Origin: Enterobacter ludwigii
GTDB lineage: Bacteria > Pseudomonadota > Gammaproteobacteria > Enterobacterales > Enterobacteriaceae
DNA: 64,000 nt
Assembly (NCBI RefSeq): GCF_001750725.1
Contig: NZ_CP017279.1
Location: 3,100,001-3,164,000, forward strand
Reading direction: 5' to 3'
The first letter of the stretch is position 1, and each line of letters opens with the position of its first letter. Positions 54,021 to 63,060 of the stretch are shown here, one piece after another. Below the pieces are notes generated by a model that was not told the origin of the DNA, did no database searches, and was given only the letters and a program-made list of their open reading frames with translations. A program made the position numbers and the translations under genes.

Positions 54021-54454
54021 ACCTGGAGCCAGAATGTGACGGGGCCATCGTTCACCAGCGATACCTGCATATCTGCAGCGAATCGTCCGGTTTGCGTATT
54101 CATGTCCTGTTGACGACAACGCGCCACAAAGTACTCGTAAAGGGCTTCTGCACGATCCGGTGCGGCACCTTTAGAGAAACCCGGGCGCATGCCGCGCTCG
54201 GTATCGGCCGCCAGCGTAAACTGGGAGACCACCAGCACGCTGCCACCCGCCTGCTGAACGTTCAGGTTCATCTTACCTTCCGCATCGCTGAAAATGCGGT
54301 AGCCCAGCACGCGCTCGCATAAGCGGTTGGCTTTCTGTTCGTCATCATCCTTTTCGACACCTAACAACACTAAAAGTCCTGGGCCAATTTCACCCGTCAC
54401 CTCTCCCTCCACGGTGACGCTGGCACGGGTTACGCGCTGTATCAATGCAATCAT
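54017..54454 (-). CDS. dtd: D-aminoacyl-tRNA deacylase
   Basis: This 145-residue proofreading enzyme frees D-amino acids mischarged onto tRNA. The two family signatures SQFTLAAD (near 77-84) and the cross-subunit Gly-Pro motif DGPVTFWLQ (near 136-144) are intact. It overlaps both fabY and yihY by four bases, placing it in a tightly packed leftward operon. Confidence 0.97.
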   Translation of the reverse strand: MIALIQRVTRASVTVEGEVTGEIGPGLLVLLGVEKDDDEQKANRLCERVLGYRIFSDAEGKMNLNVQQAGGSVLVVSQFTLAADTERGMRPGFSKGAAPDRAEALYEYFVARCRQQDMNTQTGRFAADMQVSLVNDGPVTFWLQV

Positions 54455-55332
54455 GGTTGGTCTGCTTCTTGTTGTTTTTCAGCTTCTGCTGCTTTTTTAA
54501 GTTCGCGGTATACGCCGAGAGTGACAGTTATTTCGGCACCAAGCAAGACGATACACCAGGTCCAGTAGACCCAGACAAATAAAATGGGGATCACCGCCAG
54601 CACGCCGTAAATCAGCTGATAAGACGGGAACATGGTGATGTAAAGGGCAAACCCTTTTTTGCCCAGTTCAAAGAGCAATGCCGCGACCAGCGCGCCCACG
54701 ACCGCATCGCGGTTAGGCACGCGCGTGGTCGGTACCACGCTGTACAGCAGCCAGAAAGAGAGCCACGATAAAATCAGCGGGAAGATACGCAACAGGTTAT
54801 CGATAACGCCGTTGAGATCGCTGGCCCAGCGCAGCGAAAGCAGATACGAACTGATAGCCAGACTCGCTCCGGCCAGCAAGGGCCCCAGCGTTAAGATCAT
54901 CCAGTACACCGCAAAGGAATAAACCTTGGGCCGCGCCTTTTTACTCCGCCAGATGGCATTCAGCGCGTTATCTATGGCGTACATCAATAACAGCGCCGTG
55001 ACGATCAGGCCACACGCCCCGACCGCCGTCATTTTGCTGGAGTTAGCGACAAACTGTTCAATGTAGTTCTGTATGACATCCCCGGTGGCGGGAATAAAAT
55101 TCGCAAAGACAAAGTGGCGAAGCTGCAGGCTGACATCTGCAAACATCGGAAAAGCGGAAAATAGCGCAAAAATGACGGCCACCAGCGGCACAAGCGAGAG
55201 CAATGACACGTAGGCGAGGTTACCCGCCAGCGTGGTCATGTTGTCCTCATCAATGCGATGCCAGAGCAGTTTCAGCCACGCCCTGAGCGGACGAGTATGA
55301 TGCGTGGCTTTTTGATGAACGGTTTTTAGCAT
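54451..55332 (-). CDS. yihY: YihY/BrkB-family inner-membrane protein
   Basis: A 293-residue membrane protein with about six helices. It belongs to the YihY (BrkB-like) family, once misnamed RNase BN, whose function is not settled. The sequence follows E. coli YihY closely ([17 protein letters not shown] near 36-52), with a slightly longer charged tail. It overlaps dtd by four bases and yihX by seven. Confidence 0.95.
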   Translation of the reverse strand: MLKTVHQKATHHTRPLRAWLKLLWHRIDEDNMTTLAGNLAYVSLLSLVPLVAVIFALFSAFPMFADVSLQLRHFVFANFIPATGDVIQNYIEQFVANSSKMTAVGACGLIVTALLLMYAIDNALNAIWRSKKARPKVYSFAVYWMILTLGPLLAGASLAISSYLLSLRWASDLNGVIDNLLRIFPLILSWLSFWLLYSVVPTTRVPNRDAVVGALVAALLFELGKKGFALYITMFPSYQLIYGVLAVIPILFVWVYWTWCIVLLGAEITVTLGVYRELKKAAEAEKQQEADQP

Positions 55333-55925
55333 AACTGCTTCGCAAAATAGTTTGGTATCGTCTCCTTTCCGGTCACCAGAATTGACGTGATACCCAACTG
55401 GTTAGCTCCCTCTATATTATCGGCATTGTCGTCGAAAAAGACCGCATCAGCCGCGGTAAATCCTTCCGCCTGCAGAACCGCCTGATAGATACGCGCTTCG
55501 GGTTTACGCATCCCCATCTCCTGGGAGAGGTAGATTTTATCGGCCGCCGCCTGCACCTCAGGATACTCGTCAGGCCAGAACGTGGTATGCAGACGGTTAG
55601 TATTCGACAGCACCACAACCCGATGCCCCTGCTCGCGGAGTTTATGCATAATGGCGATCACGTCAGGGCGGATCGCGACGAACACTGCCTGCCAGCCATG
55701 GGAAAACTGCTCGTAACTTAACGGCACATCCATTTCATGACACAGACGTTCAGCAAATTCTTCATCGCTAATTTCGCCGCGCTCGTGCTGATGGAAAGTC
55801 TCGCCCATGGCGAAACTCTGCTTTAACGTCGCCAGCGGGACACGGCTAAAGTCGCTCCATGCGCCCAGCACCCGATTAAAATCGATATCGACGATTACAT
55901 TTCCTAAGTCAAAGATATAAAGCAT
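55326..55925 (-). CDS. yihX: HAD-like alpha-D-glucose-1-phosphate phosphatase YihX
   Basis: This 199-residue haloacid-dehalogenase-type phosphatase hydrolyses alpha-D-glucose 1-phosphate in E. coli. The nucleophile is Asp6 in FDLGNV; as in its E. coli homologue, the second Asp of the usual DxD is a Gly. The other motifs are VLSNTN (near 105-110), KPEARIY and FFDDNADN (near 168-175). It is the first gene of the yihX-yihY-dtd-fabY series. Confidence 0.96.
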   Translation of the reverse strand: MLYIFDLGNVIVDIDFNRVLGAWSDFSRVPLATLKQSFAMGETFHQHERGEISDEEFAERLCHEMDVPLSYEQFSHGWQAVFVAIRPDVIAIMHKLREQGHRVVVLSNTNRLHTTFWPDEYPEVQAAADKIYLSQEMGMRKPEARIYQAVLQAEGFTAADAVFFDDNADNIEGANQLGITSILVTGKETIPNYFAKQLC

Positions 55926-56013
55926 TTTTTATCTCCTGCTCGCCGTGGAAAAGTAACTGTAGCGGGAAAGATAAGGTTTGGCTATGCGCCAGATTCAGCT
56001 TACAGAAAGGAAA

Positions 56014-56036
56014 GGCCCGAGCCTGAATATCGGGCC
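56014..56036 (-). terminator. Terminator after csqR
   Basis: A 7-bp stem GGCCCGA/TCGGGCC followed on the minus strand by a T-rich stretch (TTTCCTTTC), 11 bases after the csqR stop codon. Confidence 0.65.
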
Positions 56037-56047
56037 ATTAAGAAGGG

Positions 56048-56848
56048 TTAGCCTGCCTGCTGTTCGTCGCCTGAATTCACCTCAACAACTTCAACCTTGC
56101 TGGATTTGAGATGATTGTGCAGTGCAGATCCCGGTAGCTCATCGGTGAAGAGCGCGGTTGCCTGCGACACGTTACCAATTTCAACGGCAGCAGAGGCGTG
56201 GTATTTCGTATGATCGGCCGCCAGTAAAATATGTCGCGCGTGGGCCATCATGGTTTTCACCACGCTGGCTTCATTAACGTCAAACTCCATCATCGCGCCG
56301 TCGTGTTCAATTGCTCCGACGCTGGTCACCAGGTAATCGGCACGGAAGCCTGACACGAACGCCGTCGCTGCAGGCCCGATAATGCCTCCGTTATGCGGAC
56401 GCAGCGTACCGCCAGGCACCATCACTTCAAAGCGCGGGTTCTTATACAGAATATGCGCCACCCGCAGGCTGTTGGTGATGATGCGCAGATGATTATGGTT
56501 GAGCAGCGCCCGGGCAACGTGCTCCACCGTCGTCCCGATAGTAATGAAGATGGTTGAACCATCGGGAATGTAGTCGGCAATCGCTTCGGCAATGGCCCGT
56601 TTCTCTTCGGTCAAGGAGACTTCACGTTGCTCAAACGCGGTGTTCACCACGCTGGATGCCCTGCCCGCGCCGCCATGATGACGCGTGATCAGCCCCTGCT
56701 CACTCAGCTTGCGGATATCCCGGCGCACGGTTTGCGTTGAGACGTCCAGCAGTTGCGCCAGTTCATCAATGTTCATATAGCCGCGGTCAGCAATCAACGT
56801 AAGCAGTTGATCGTGCCGCGGGTTGCCGGTCAGTTCGGTAAGGCTCAT
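56048..56848 (-). CDS. csqR: DeoR-family repressor CsqR (YihW) of sulfoquinovose genes
   Basis: A 266-residue regulator that represses the yih sulfoquinovose genes in E. coli and is released by sulfoquinovose-type ligands. The DeoR helix-turn-helix is at about 11-65 (LAQLLDVSTQTVRRDIRKL), and the sensor domain contains the typical TIFITIGTTVEH region. I chose the ATG after AGAGGACAG; the frame is open 24 codons upstream without similarity. The C-terminal ten residues differ from E. coli. It lies 34 bases downstream of yihV on the same strand. Confidence 0.93.
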   Translation of the reverse strand: MSLTELTGNPRHDQLLTLIADRGYMNIDELAQLLDVSTQTVRRDIRKLSEQGLITRHHGGAGRASSVVNTAFEQREVSLTEEKRAIAEAIADYIPDGSTIFITIGTTVEHVARALLNHNHLRIITNSLRVAHILYKNPRFEVMVPGGTLRPHNGGIIGPAATAFVSGFRADYLVTSVGAIEHDGAMMEFDVNEASVVKTMMAHARHILLAADHTKYHASAAVEIGNVSQATALFTDELPGSALHNHLKSSKVEVVEVNSGDEQQAG

Positions 56849-56882
56849 GGGCTGTCCTCTGAAAACCATCACGCCCCGCATT

Positions 56883-57779
56883 TTATACAAAAAGTGACAA
56901 AAAAGAGCGGGTTTGATCACAGTCAGGTATACCCGCCCGTCCGCCGGGCCGGGTACATTTCAGTGCCGCAACCGCACTCGCGAAACGTACCGCGTCTGGT
57001 GACGCCCCCTGCTGCGCCAGACTCACCGCCAGCGCACCGTGAAAGACATCCCCTGCACCTGTGGTATCCACCACGTCGACCGCAAATCCCGGCTGATGAC
57101 GAAGCGCGCCCTGCTCCAGCCAGTAACACCCTTCACGCCCTTGCGTGACGTAGACATGTCCATTTGTGAGCGTTTGTGCTTTTCTCAGCGCGCTTTCCGT
57201 GTCGTCCAGCTGGCTTAAACGCCGCAAACCCGGCGCGGAGAAGGCCGCGTGATCGCTTAAGGCGACCAGCTCAGCAATGTCCTGCGGGGTGACATCGGCA
57301 TCAAGCAGCGTGCTGACGCCCTGCTGGCGGGCAAGGGTGAACGCCTGTTTAGCCCCTTCGTGCCAGCGCACGTCGGCTAATACGATATCCCATTGCGAAA
57401 AGTCGATATCCTGCAGCCATGCCGCCGTAGCCGGGAGATCGGGGCTGGGGTAGTTAGCAATGACACGCTCCCCGTGACCATCCACCAGCACGGCCGATTG
57501 CGATGAACGGGCTCCTTTCACCCTCCGCGTATAGCGCGTGTTTACCCCCAGGGACTCCAGCTCCGCGAGCAGTCTTCTGCCGGTATCGTCATCACCCACC
57601 CGGCCAATAAAGTCCACCTCAGCCCCCAGTTTCGCTGCCGCCACCGCCGCAGTCGCCGCAGGACCGCCGCCCACCTCCGTATAGTCTTTTGCGACATATT
57701 TGCCACCTTCTTTCGGTAAATCATCGAGATACCAGATGCGATCCAGCACGGTAATGCCGACACAAACGATGCGAGTCAT
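56883..57779 (-). CDS. yihV: 6-deoxy-6-sulfofructose kinase
   Basis: This 298-residue PfkB-family sugar kinase phosphorylates 6-deoxy-6-sulfo-D-fructose at C1 in the sulfo-EMP pathway. The N-terminal GGGPAATAAVAAAKLG motif (about 36-51) and the C-terminal catalytic motif DTTGAGDVFHGAL (near 241-253) are intact. Length equals E. coli YihV. I chose the internal ATG, MTRIVCVG, eleven codons inside the longest frame. It is divergent from yihU. Confidence 0.96.
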   Translation of the reverse strand: MTRIVCVGITVLDRIWYLDDLPKEGGKYVAKDYTEVGGGPAATAAVAAAKLGAEVDFIGRVGDDDTGRRLLAELESLGVNTRYTRRVKGARSSQSAVLVDGHGERVIANYPSPDLPATAAWLQDIDFSQWDIVLADVRWHEGAKQAFTLARQQGVSTLLDADVTPQDIAELVALSDHAAFSAPGLRRLSQLDDTESALRKAQTLTNGHVYVTQGREGCYWLEQGALRHQPGFAVDVVDTTGAGDVFHGALAVSLAQQGASPDAVRFASAVAALKCTRPGGRAGIPDCDQTRSFLSLFV

Positions 57780-57934
57780 GGTGATTCCTTCTGCGTTTTC
57801 TGATGCTCTCATTTTAATTTCACGAAATGTTTAAAAAGTGACCCCTGTCAATTTTTTGACTATAAATTACAAATACGATCAAAAACAGACAACACAAACG
57901 CTCAATAATTGACACGATGTGACAGGAGAGAAGC
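57780..57934. promoter_or_regulatory. yihV-yihU divergent promoter region, probable CsqR target
   Basis: An AT-rich 155-base region between divergent sulfoquinovose genes. CsqR is known to bind the corresponding E. coli region. Repeats such as GTGAC near 57837-57841 and 57918-57922 are present, but I cannot define the operator. Confidence 0.5.
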
Positions 57935-58825
57935 ATGTCAGCAATTGCCTTTATCGGGTTAGGACAGATGGGTGCGCCTATGGCAACGAATCTGCTTAAA
58001 CAGGGCCACCAGCTTCACGTTTTTGATGTAAACCCACAGGCGATACAGGCCCTGGTGGCGCGTGGAGCCCTGGCTGCAGCCACGCCTGCACAGGCAGTAA
58101 AGGAGGCCGAATTTGTCATCACCATGCTGCCAAACGGAGACCTGGTTCGCACAGTCTTGTTTGGTGAGCAGGGCGTCTGCGAAGGGTTATCCCGCGAAGC
58201 GCTGGTCATTGATATGTCCACCATTCACCCGCTACAGACCGATGCCCTGATCCACGACATGGCTGAACGTGGTTTCAGCATGATGGATGTGCCTGTCGGA
58301 CGCACATCGGACCATGCCGTCGCCGGAACATTACTCCTTCTGGCTGGTGGCACCGCGCAGCAGGTTGAACGAGCCACGCCGGTGTTGATGGCGATGGGCA
58401 ATGAACTGATAAACGCAGGTGGGCCAGGCATGGGTATCCGCGTGAAGCTTATTAACAACTACATGAGCATTGCCCTGAACGCGCTGTCCGCTGAAGCCGC
58501 CGTGCTGTGTGAAGCCCTCGGCCTCTCTTTCGATGTGGCGCTCAGCGTCATGAGCGGTACGCCAGCAGGCAAAGGCCACTTCACCACCTCATGGCCTAAC
58601 AAGGTGCTCAAAGGCGATCTTACACCGGCCTTTATGATCGACCTCGCGCATAAAGATCTGGGGATCGCGCTGGACGTGGCAAACCAGCTCCACGTCCCGA
58701 TGCCGCTGGGCGCCGCCTCCCGTGAAGTCTACAACCAGGCGCGGGCCGCCGGACGCGGGCGCGAAGACTGGACAGCCATTCTTGAACAGGTTCGCGCATC
58801 CGCCGGGCTGAAAAAAACACACTGA
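57935..58825 (+). CDS. yihU: 3-sulfolactaldehyde reductase
   Basis: This 296-residue beta-hydroxyacid dehydrogenase reduces 3-sulfolactaldehyde to 2,3-dihydroxypropane-1-sulfonate with NADH, ending the sulfo-EMP route. The Rossmann motif GLGQMG is at 8-13. The sulfonate-recognising Arg123 and catalytic Lys171 (KLINNY) fall at the positions reported for E. coli YihU. GGAGAG lies upstream of the ATG. It is the first gene of a rightward operon, with yihT 17 bases on. Confidence 0.97.
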   Translation: MSAIAFIGLGQMGAPMATNLLKQGHQLHVFDVNPQAIQALVARGALAAATPAQAVKEAEFVITMLPNGDLVRTVLFGEQGVCEGLSREALVIDMSTIHPLQTDALIHDMAERGFSMMDVPVGRTSDHAVAGTLLLLAGGTAQQVERATPVLMAMGNELINAGGPGMGIRVKLINNYMSIALNALSAEAAVLCEALGLSFDVALSVMSGTPAGKGHFTTSWPNKVLKGDLTPAFMIDLAHKDLGIALDVANQLHVPMPLGAASREVYNQARAAGRGREDWTAILEQVRASAGLKKTH

Positions 58826-58842
58826 TACGAAAGGACTGAGGA

Positions 58843-59718
58843 ATGACGATGTACACCCTGAAAGATATCACCCGACCTTCCGGCGGTTTTGCAATGCTGG
58901 CCGTTGACCAGCGCGAAGCGATGCGCCTGATGTTTGCTGCGGCGGGCGCTCCGGTGCCGGTCACCGATCGGCATCTCACCGACTTTAAGGTCAACGCGGC
59001 CAAAATTCTGTCGCCGTATGCCTCCGCCATTCTTGTCGATCAGCAGTTTTGCTACCAGCAGATCGTTGAGCAACAGGCCGTTGCCAAAAGCTGCGCGATG
59101 ATTGTGGCAGCAGACGAATTTATTCCGGGGAACGGGATCCCCGTTGACAGCGTCGTCATCGATAAAAACGTTGATGCTCAGGCGGTCAGGCGCGATGGCG
59201 GCAAAGCACTGAAGCTACTGGTGCTGTGGCGTAGCGACGAAGATCCACAGCAGCGTCTGGAGATGGTGAAGGCGTTCAATCAGCTGTGCCATAACAATGG
59301 ACTACTTAGCATTATTGAGCCGGTAGTCCGCCCGCCGCGTCGCGGCGCGACGTTTAATCGTGAACAGGCCATTATCGACGCGGCAAAAGAGCTGGGAGAC
59401 AGCGGAGCTGACCTCTACAAAGTGGAGATGCCCCTGTTCGGCAAAGGCAGTCAGCAGGAATTGCTGACTGCCTCGCAAAAACTGAACGAGAACATCGCCA
59501 TGCCGTGGGTGATCCTCTCATCCGGCGTGGACGATAAGTTGTTCCCAAGGGCGGTGAGTGTTGCGATGCAGGCGGGCGCATCCGGCTTTTTAGCCGGCCG
59601 CGCCGTCTGGTCATCAGTGATTGGCCTGCCGGACACGGAACTGATGCTCCGTGATATTTCTGTGCCGAAACTGCAGCGTTTGGGTGAGATCGTCGACGAA
59701 ATGATGGCTCGCCGTTAA
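58843..59718 (+). CDS. yihT: 6-deoxy-6-sulfofructose-1-phosphate aldolase
   Basis: This 291-residue class I aldolase cleaves sulfofructose 1-phosphate into dihydroxyacetone phosphate and 3-sulfolactaldehyde. The Schiff-base lysine is Lys193 in LYKVEMP, as in E. coli. The [10 protein letters not shown] and SSGVDDKLF segments are conserved. I kept the first ATG ([11 protein letters not shown]), because it aligns with the E. coli start. It is followed 14 bases later by yihS. Confidence 0.96.
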   Translation: MTMYTLKDITRPSGGFAMLAVDQREAMRLMFAAAGAPVPVTDRHLTDFKVNAAKILSPYASAILVDQQFCYQQIVEQQAVAKSCAMIVAADEFIPGNGIPVDSVVIDKNVDAQAVRRDGGKALKLLVLWRSDEDPQQRLEMVKAFNQLCHNNGLLSIIEPVVRPPRRGATFNREQAIIDAAKELGDSGADLYKVEMPLFGKGSQQELLTASQKLNENIAMPWVILSSGVDDKLFPRAVSVAMQAGASGFLAGRAVWSSVIGLPDTELMLRDISVPKLQRLGEIVDEMMARR

Positions 59719-59732
59719 GAAAGGACCCGAAC

Positions 59733-60974
59733 ATGAAATGGTTTAACACCCTGAGCCATAACCGCTGGCTTGAACAAGAGACTGACCGCATTCTCGATTT
59801 CGGTAAAAACGCCGCCGTGCCGACCGGTTTTGGCTGGCTGGGCAATAACGGTCAGGTGCGCAGCGATATGGGCACGCATCTGTGGATCACCGCCCGTATG
59901 CTGCACGTTTATGCCGTGGCGGCAAACATGGGGCGTCCCGGCGCATATGCCCTGGTGGAGCATGGCATCAACGCCCTGAATGGCCCGCTGCGTGACCCGC
60001 AATATGGCGGCTGGTACGCCTGTATTAACGATGAAGGCGTTATGGATGCCTCCAAGCAGGGCTATCAGCACTTCTTTGTTTTGCTGGGCGCGGCCAGCGC
60101 CGTCACCACCGGCCATCCGCAGGCTCGCAAGTTACTGGACGATGCCATCGAGGTGATTGAGCGTTATTTCTGGAGCGAACAGGAACAGATGTGCCTGGAA
60201 TCCTGGGATGAGGCCTTCAGCAAAACCGAAGAGTACCGTGGCGGCAACGCCAATATGCACGCTGTCGAAGCCTTCCTGATTGTGTATGACGTGACGCATG
60301 ACCGTAAATGGCTCGACCGCGCACTGCGCATTGCTTCGGTGATCATTCACGACGTGGCACGCAAGGGCGAGTACCGGGTTAATGAGCATTTCGATACGCA
60401 ATGGAACCCCATCCGCGATTACAACATTGATAACCCCGCTCACCGTTTTCGCGCCTACGGCGGTACGCCAGGCCACTGGATCGAGTGGGGCCGCCTGATG
60501 CTGCACCTGCGCGCTGCGCTGGAAGCGCGTTTTGAAACACCCCCCGCATGGCTGCTGGAAGATGCAAAAGGCTTGTTCCACGCCACAATCCGCGACGCCT
60601 GGGCACCCGATGGTGCCGACGGTTTTGTCTATTCCGTTGGCTGGGACGGTAAGCCCATCGTTCGCGAGCGCGTGCGCTGGCCGATTGTCGAAGCGATGGG
60701 AACGGCCTATGCGCTCTATACCGTCACCGGCGAGGCGCAGTACGAAGCCTGGTATCAGAAATGGTGGGATTACTGCATCAAATACCTGATCGACTACGAG
60801 AACGGTTCATGGTGGCAGGAGCTGGATATCCATAACGAAGTGACCACCAAAGTCTGGGACGGCAAGCAGGATATTTATCATCTGCTGCATTGCCTGGTGA
60901 TCCCTCGCTTACCGCTGGCGCCAGGGTTAGCCCCGGCCGTTGCCGCCGGATTACTGGATAGCCAAGCCAAATAA
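59733..60974 (+). CDS. yihS: Sulfoquinovose isomerase
   Basis: This 413-residue alpha6/alpha6-barrel enzyme of the N-acylglucosamine 2-epimerase family converts sulfoquinovose to sulfofructose and sulforhamnose. The active-site residues Arg55, His176, His248, Glu251 and His383 all occupy the E. coli positions. It is followed after only 16 bases by yihQ, whereas E. coli has the mutarotase gene yihR between them. Confidence 0.97.
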   Translation: MKWFNTLSHNRWLEQETDRILDFGKNAAVPTGFGWLGNNGQVRSDMGTHLWITARMLHVYAVAANMGRPGAYALVEHGINALNGPLRDPQYGGWYACINDEGVMDASKQGYQHFFVLLGAASAVTTGHPQARKLLDDAIEVIERYFWSEQEQMCLESWDEAFSKTEEYRGGNANMHAVEAFLIVYDVTHDRKWLDRALRIASVIIHDVARKGEYRVNEHFDTQWNPIRDYNIDNPAHRFRAYGGTPGHWIEWGRLMLHLRAALEARFETPPAWLLEDAKGLFHATIRDAWAPDGADGFVYSVGWDGKPIVRERVRWPIVEAMGTAYALYTVTGEAQYEAWYQKWWDYCIKYLIDYENGSWWQELDIHNEVTTKVWDGKQDIYHLLHCLVIPRLPLAPGLAPAVAAGLLDSQAK

Positions 60975-60990
60975 TAAAAACGGAGATCTT

Positions 60991-63015
60991 ATGCGTACCC
61001 TACACAATATTATTCTTAAAAGCAGTGAACATGGTTTCACCCTGAGCTGGCAGGATCGTCTGATTCTGTCCCACACCGCCGACACCCCGTGCCTGTGGAT
61101 CGGCGCAGGTGAAGCCGATATCGAGATGTTTCGCGGCAACTTCAGCATCAAAGACAAACTCAACGAAAAAATTGCCCTGACCGAGGCCACCGTCGCGCCG
61201 CAAAATGCGGGTTGGGCGATTCGCTTTACCCGGGGTGACGCCGTCAGCGCCACGCTACTGGTGGGTGTGGATGCCGAAGGACGCCTGGAGCTGAAACTCA
61301 AAAATGATGCCACCTGCCATAACCGCATCTGGCTGCGGCTGGCGGCCCAGCCCGAGGATCATATCTATGGTTGCGGAGAGCAGTTCTCCTACTTCGACCT
61401 GCGCGGCAAGCCGTTCCCGTTGTGGACTAGCGAGCAGGGCGTGGGCCGTAATAAGCAGACCTACGTCACCTGGCAGGCAGACTGCAAAGAGAACGCGGGC
61501 GGCGATTACTACTGGACCTTCTTCCCGCAACCCACCTTTGTGAGTACCCAGAAGTACTACTGCCACGTGGATAACAGCTGTTATATGAATTTCGACTTCA
61601 GCGCGCCGGGGTTCCACGAGCTGGCCTTCTGGGAAGATAACGCCACGCTGCGCTTCGAATGTGCGCAAACGTATGTCGATCTGCTGGAAAAACTGACCGG
61701 GTTACTGGGCCGTCAGCCCGAACTGCCGGACTGGGTTTACGACGGGGTAACGCTGGGCGTTCAGGGCGGCACCGACGTGTGCCAGCAAAAGCTCGACACC
61801 ATGCGCAACGGCGGTGTGAAGGTGAACGGTATCTGGGCGCAGGACTGGTCCGGCATCCGGATGACCTCCTTTGGCAAACGCGTGATGTGGAACTGGAAGT
61901 GGAACAGCGATCTGTATCCGCAGCTGGATACACGTATCCCGCAGTGGAAGCAGGAGGGCGTGCAGTTCCTCTCCTATATCAACCCTTACGTGGCCAGCGA
62001 CAGAGACCTCTGTGAAGAGGCGGCGAAACGCGGTTATCTGACCAAAAACGCCGACGGTCAGGACTATCACGTCGAGTTCGGCGAGTTCTACGCGGGCGTT
62101 ATCGACCTGACGAATCCGGAAGCCTACGGCTGGTACAAAGAGGTCATCAAAAAGAACCTGATAGCGCTGGGCTGTGGCGGCTGGATGGCTGATTTTGGTG
62201 AATATTTGCCGACTGATACCTTCCTGCACAACGGCGTGAGCGCGGAAATCATGCATAACGCCTGGCCTGCGCTATGGGCGAAATGTAACTACGAGGCGCT
62301 GGAAGAGACCGGCAAGCTCGGCGAGATCCTGTTCTTTATGCGCGCGGGTTATACCGGCAGCCAGAAACACTCGGTGATGATGTGGGCCGGCGATCAGAAC
62401 GTCGACTGGAGCCTGGACGACGGTCTGGCATCAGTGGTTCCTGCGGCACTCTCACTGGCAATGACCGGGCACGGGCTGCATCACAGCGACATCGGCGGTT
62501 ATACCACGCTGTTTGAGATGAAACGCAGCAAAGAGCTGCTGCTGCGCTGGTGCGACTTCAGCGCCTTCACACCGATGATGCGTACCCACGAGGGCAACCG
62601 CCCTGGCGATAACTGGCAGTTTGATGGCGACGGCGAAACCATCGCCCACTTTGCGCGTATGACGACCGTCTTCACTACCCTGAAGCCCTACATCAAAGCC
62701 GCCGTTGCGCAGAACGCGAAAAGCGGCCTGCCGGTGATGCGTCCGCTGTTCCTGCATTACGAAAACGATGCGCGCAGCTACACGCTGAAATACCAGTATC
62801 TGTTTGGCCGCGATCTGCTGGTGGCACCGGTCCATGAAGAAGGCCGTCGTGACTGGACGCTCTATTTGCCTGAGGACACCTGGGTGAATGCCTGGACGGG
62901 TGAAACGCATGAGGGCGGTGACATCACCGTTGACGCTCCGCTCGGCAAACCGCCGGTGTTTTATCGCCAGCAAAGCGAATGGGCAGACCTGTTTAGCACC
63001 TTACGTCATATCTGA
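60991..63015 (+). CDS. yihQ: Sulfoquinovosidase (GH31)
   Basis: This 674-residue glycosidase frees sulfoquinovose from sulfoquinovosyl glycerol and related glycolipid fragments. The nucleophile is Asp401 (WMADFGEY) and the acid/base Asp468 (WAGDQN), matching Asp405 and Asp472 of E. coli YihQ. The sulfonate-binding Arg297 and Trp300 (KRVMW) match Arg301 and Trp304. I chose the ATG with GGAGA upstream; the open frame starts inside yihS. A perfect GAAA-loop hairpin follows before the transporter gene. Confidence 0.96.
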   Translation: MRTLHNIILKSSEHGFTLSWQDRLILSHTADTPCLWIGAGEADIEMFRGNFSIKDKLNEKIALTEATVAPQNAGWAIRFTRGDAVSATLLVGVDAEGRLELKLKNDATCHNRIWLRLAAQPEDHIYGCGEQFSYFDLRGKPFPLWTSEQGVGRNKQTYVTWQADCKENAGGDYYWTFFPQPTFVSTQKYYCHVDNSCYMNFDFSAPGFHELAFWEDNATLRFECAQTYVDLLEKLTGLLGRQPELPDWVYDGVTLGVQGGTDVCQQKLDTMRNGGVKVNGIWAQDWSGIRMTSFGKRVMWNWKWNSDLYPQLDTRIPQWKQEGVQFLSYINPYVASDRDLCEEAAKRGYLTKNADGQDYHVEFGEFYAGVIDLTNPEAYGWYKEVIKKNLIALGCGGWMADFGEYLPTDTFLHNGVSAEIMHNAWPALWAKCNYEALEETGKLGEILFFMRAGYTGSQKHSVMMWAGDQNVDWSLDDGLASVVPAALSLAMTGHGLHHSDIGGYTTLFEMKRSKELLLRWCDFSAFTPMMRTHEGNRPGDNWQFDGDGETIAHFARMTTVFTTLKPYIKAAVAQNAKSGLPVMRPLFLHYENDARSYTLKYQYLFGRDLLVAPVHEEGRRDWTLYLPEDTWVNAWTGETHEGGDITVDAPLGKPPVFYRQQSEWADLFSTLRHI

Positions 63016-63023
63016 TAAGGCTC

Positions 63024-63045
63024 GCCCGCAGGGAAACCTGCGGGC
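63024..63045 (+). other. Intercistronic GAAA-tetraloop hairpin between yihQ and yihP
   Basis: A perfect 9-bp stem GCCCGCAGG/CCTGCGGGC with a GAAA loop lies in the 45-base gap and ends just before the next ribosome site. No T run follows, so mRNA processing or stability is likelier than full termination. Confidence 0.65.
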
Positions 63046-63060
63046 AGATGGAGAACAATA

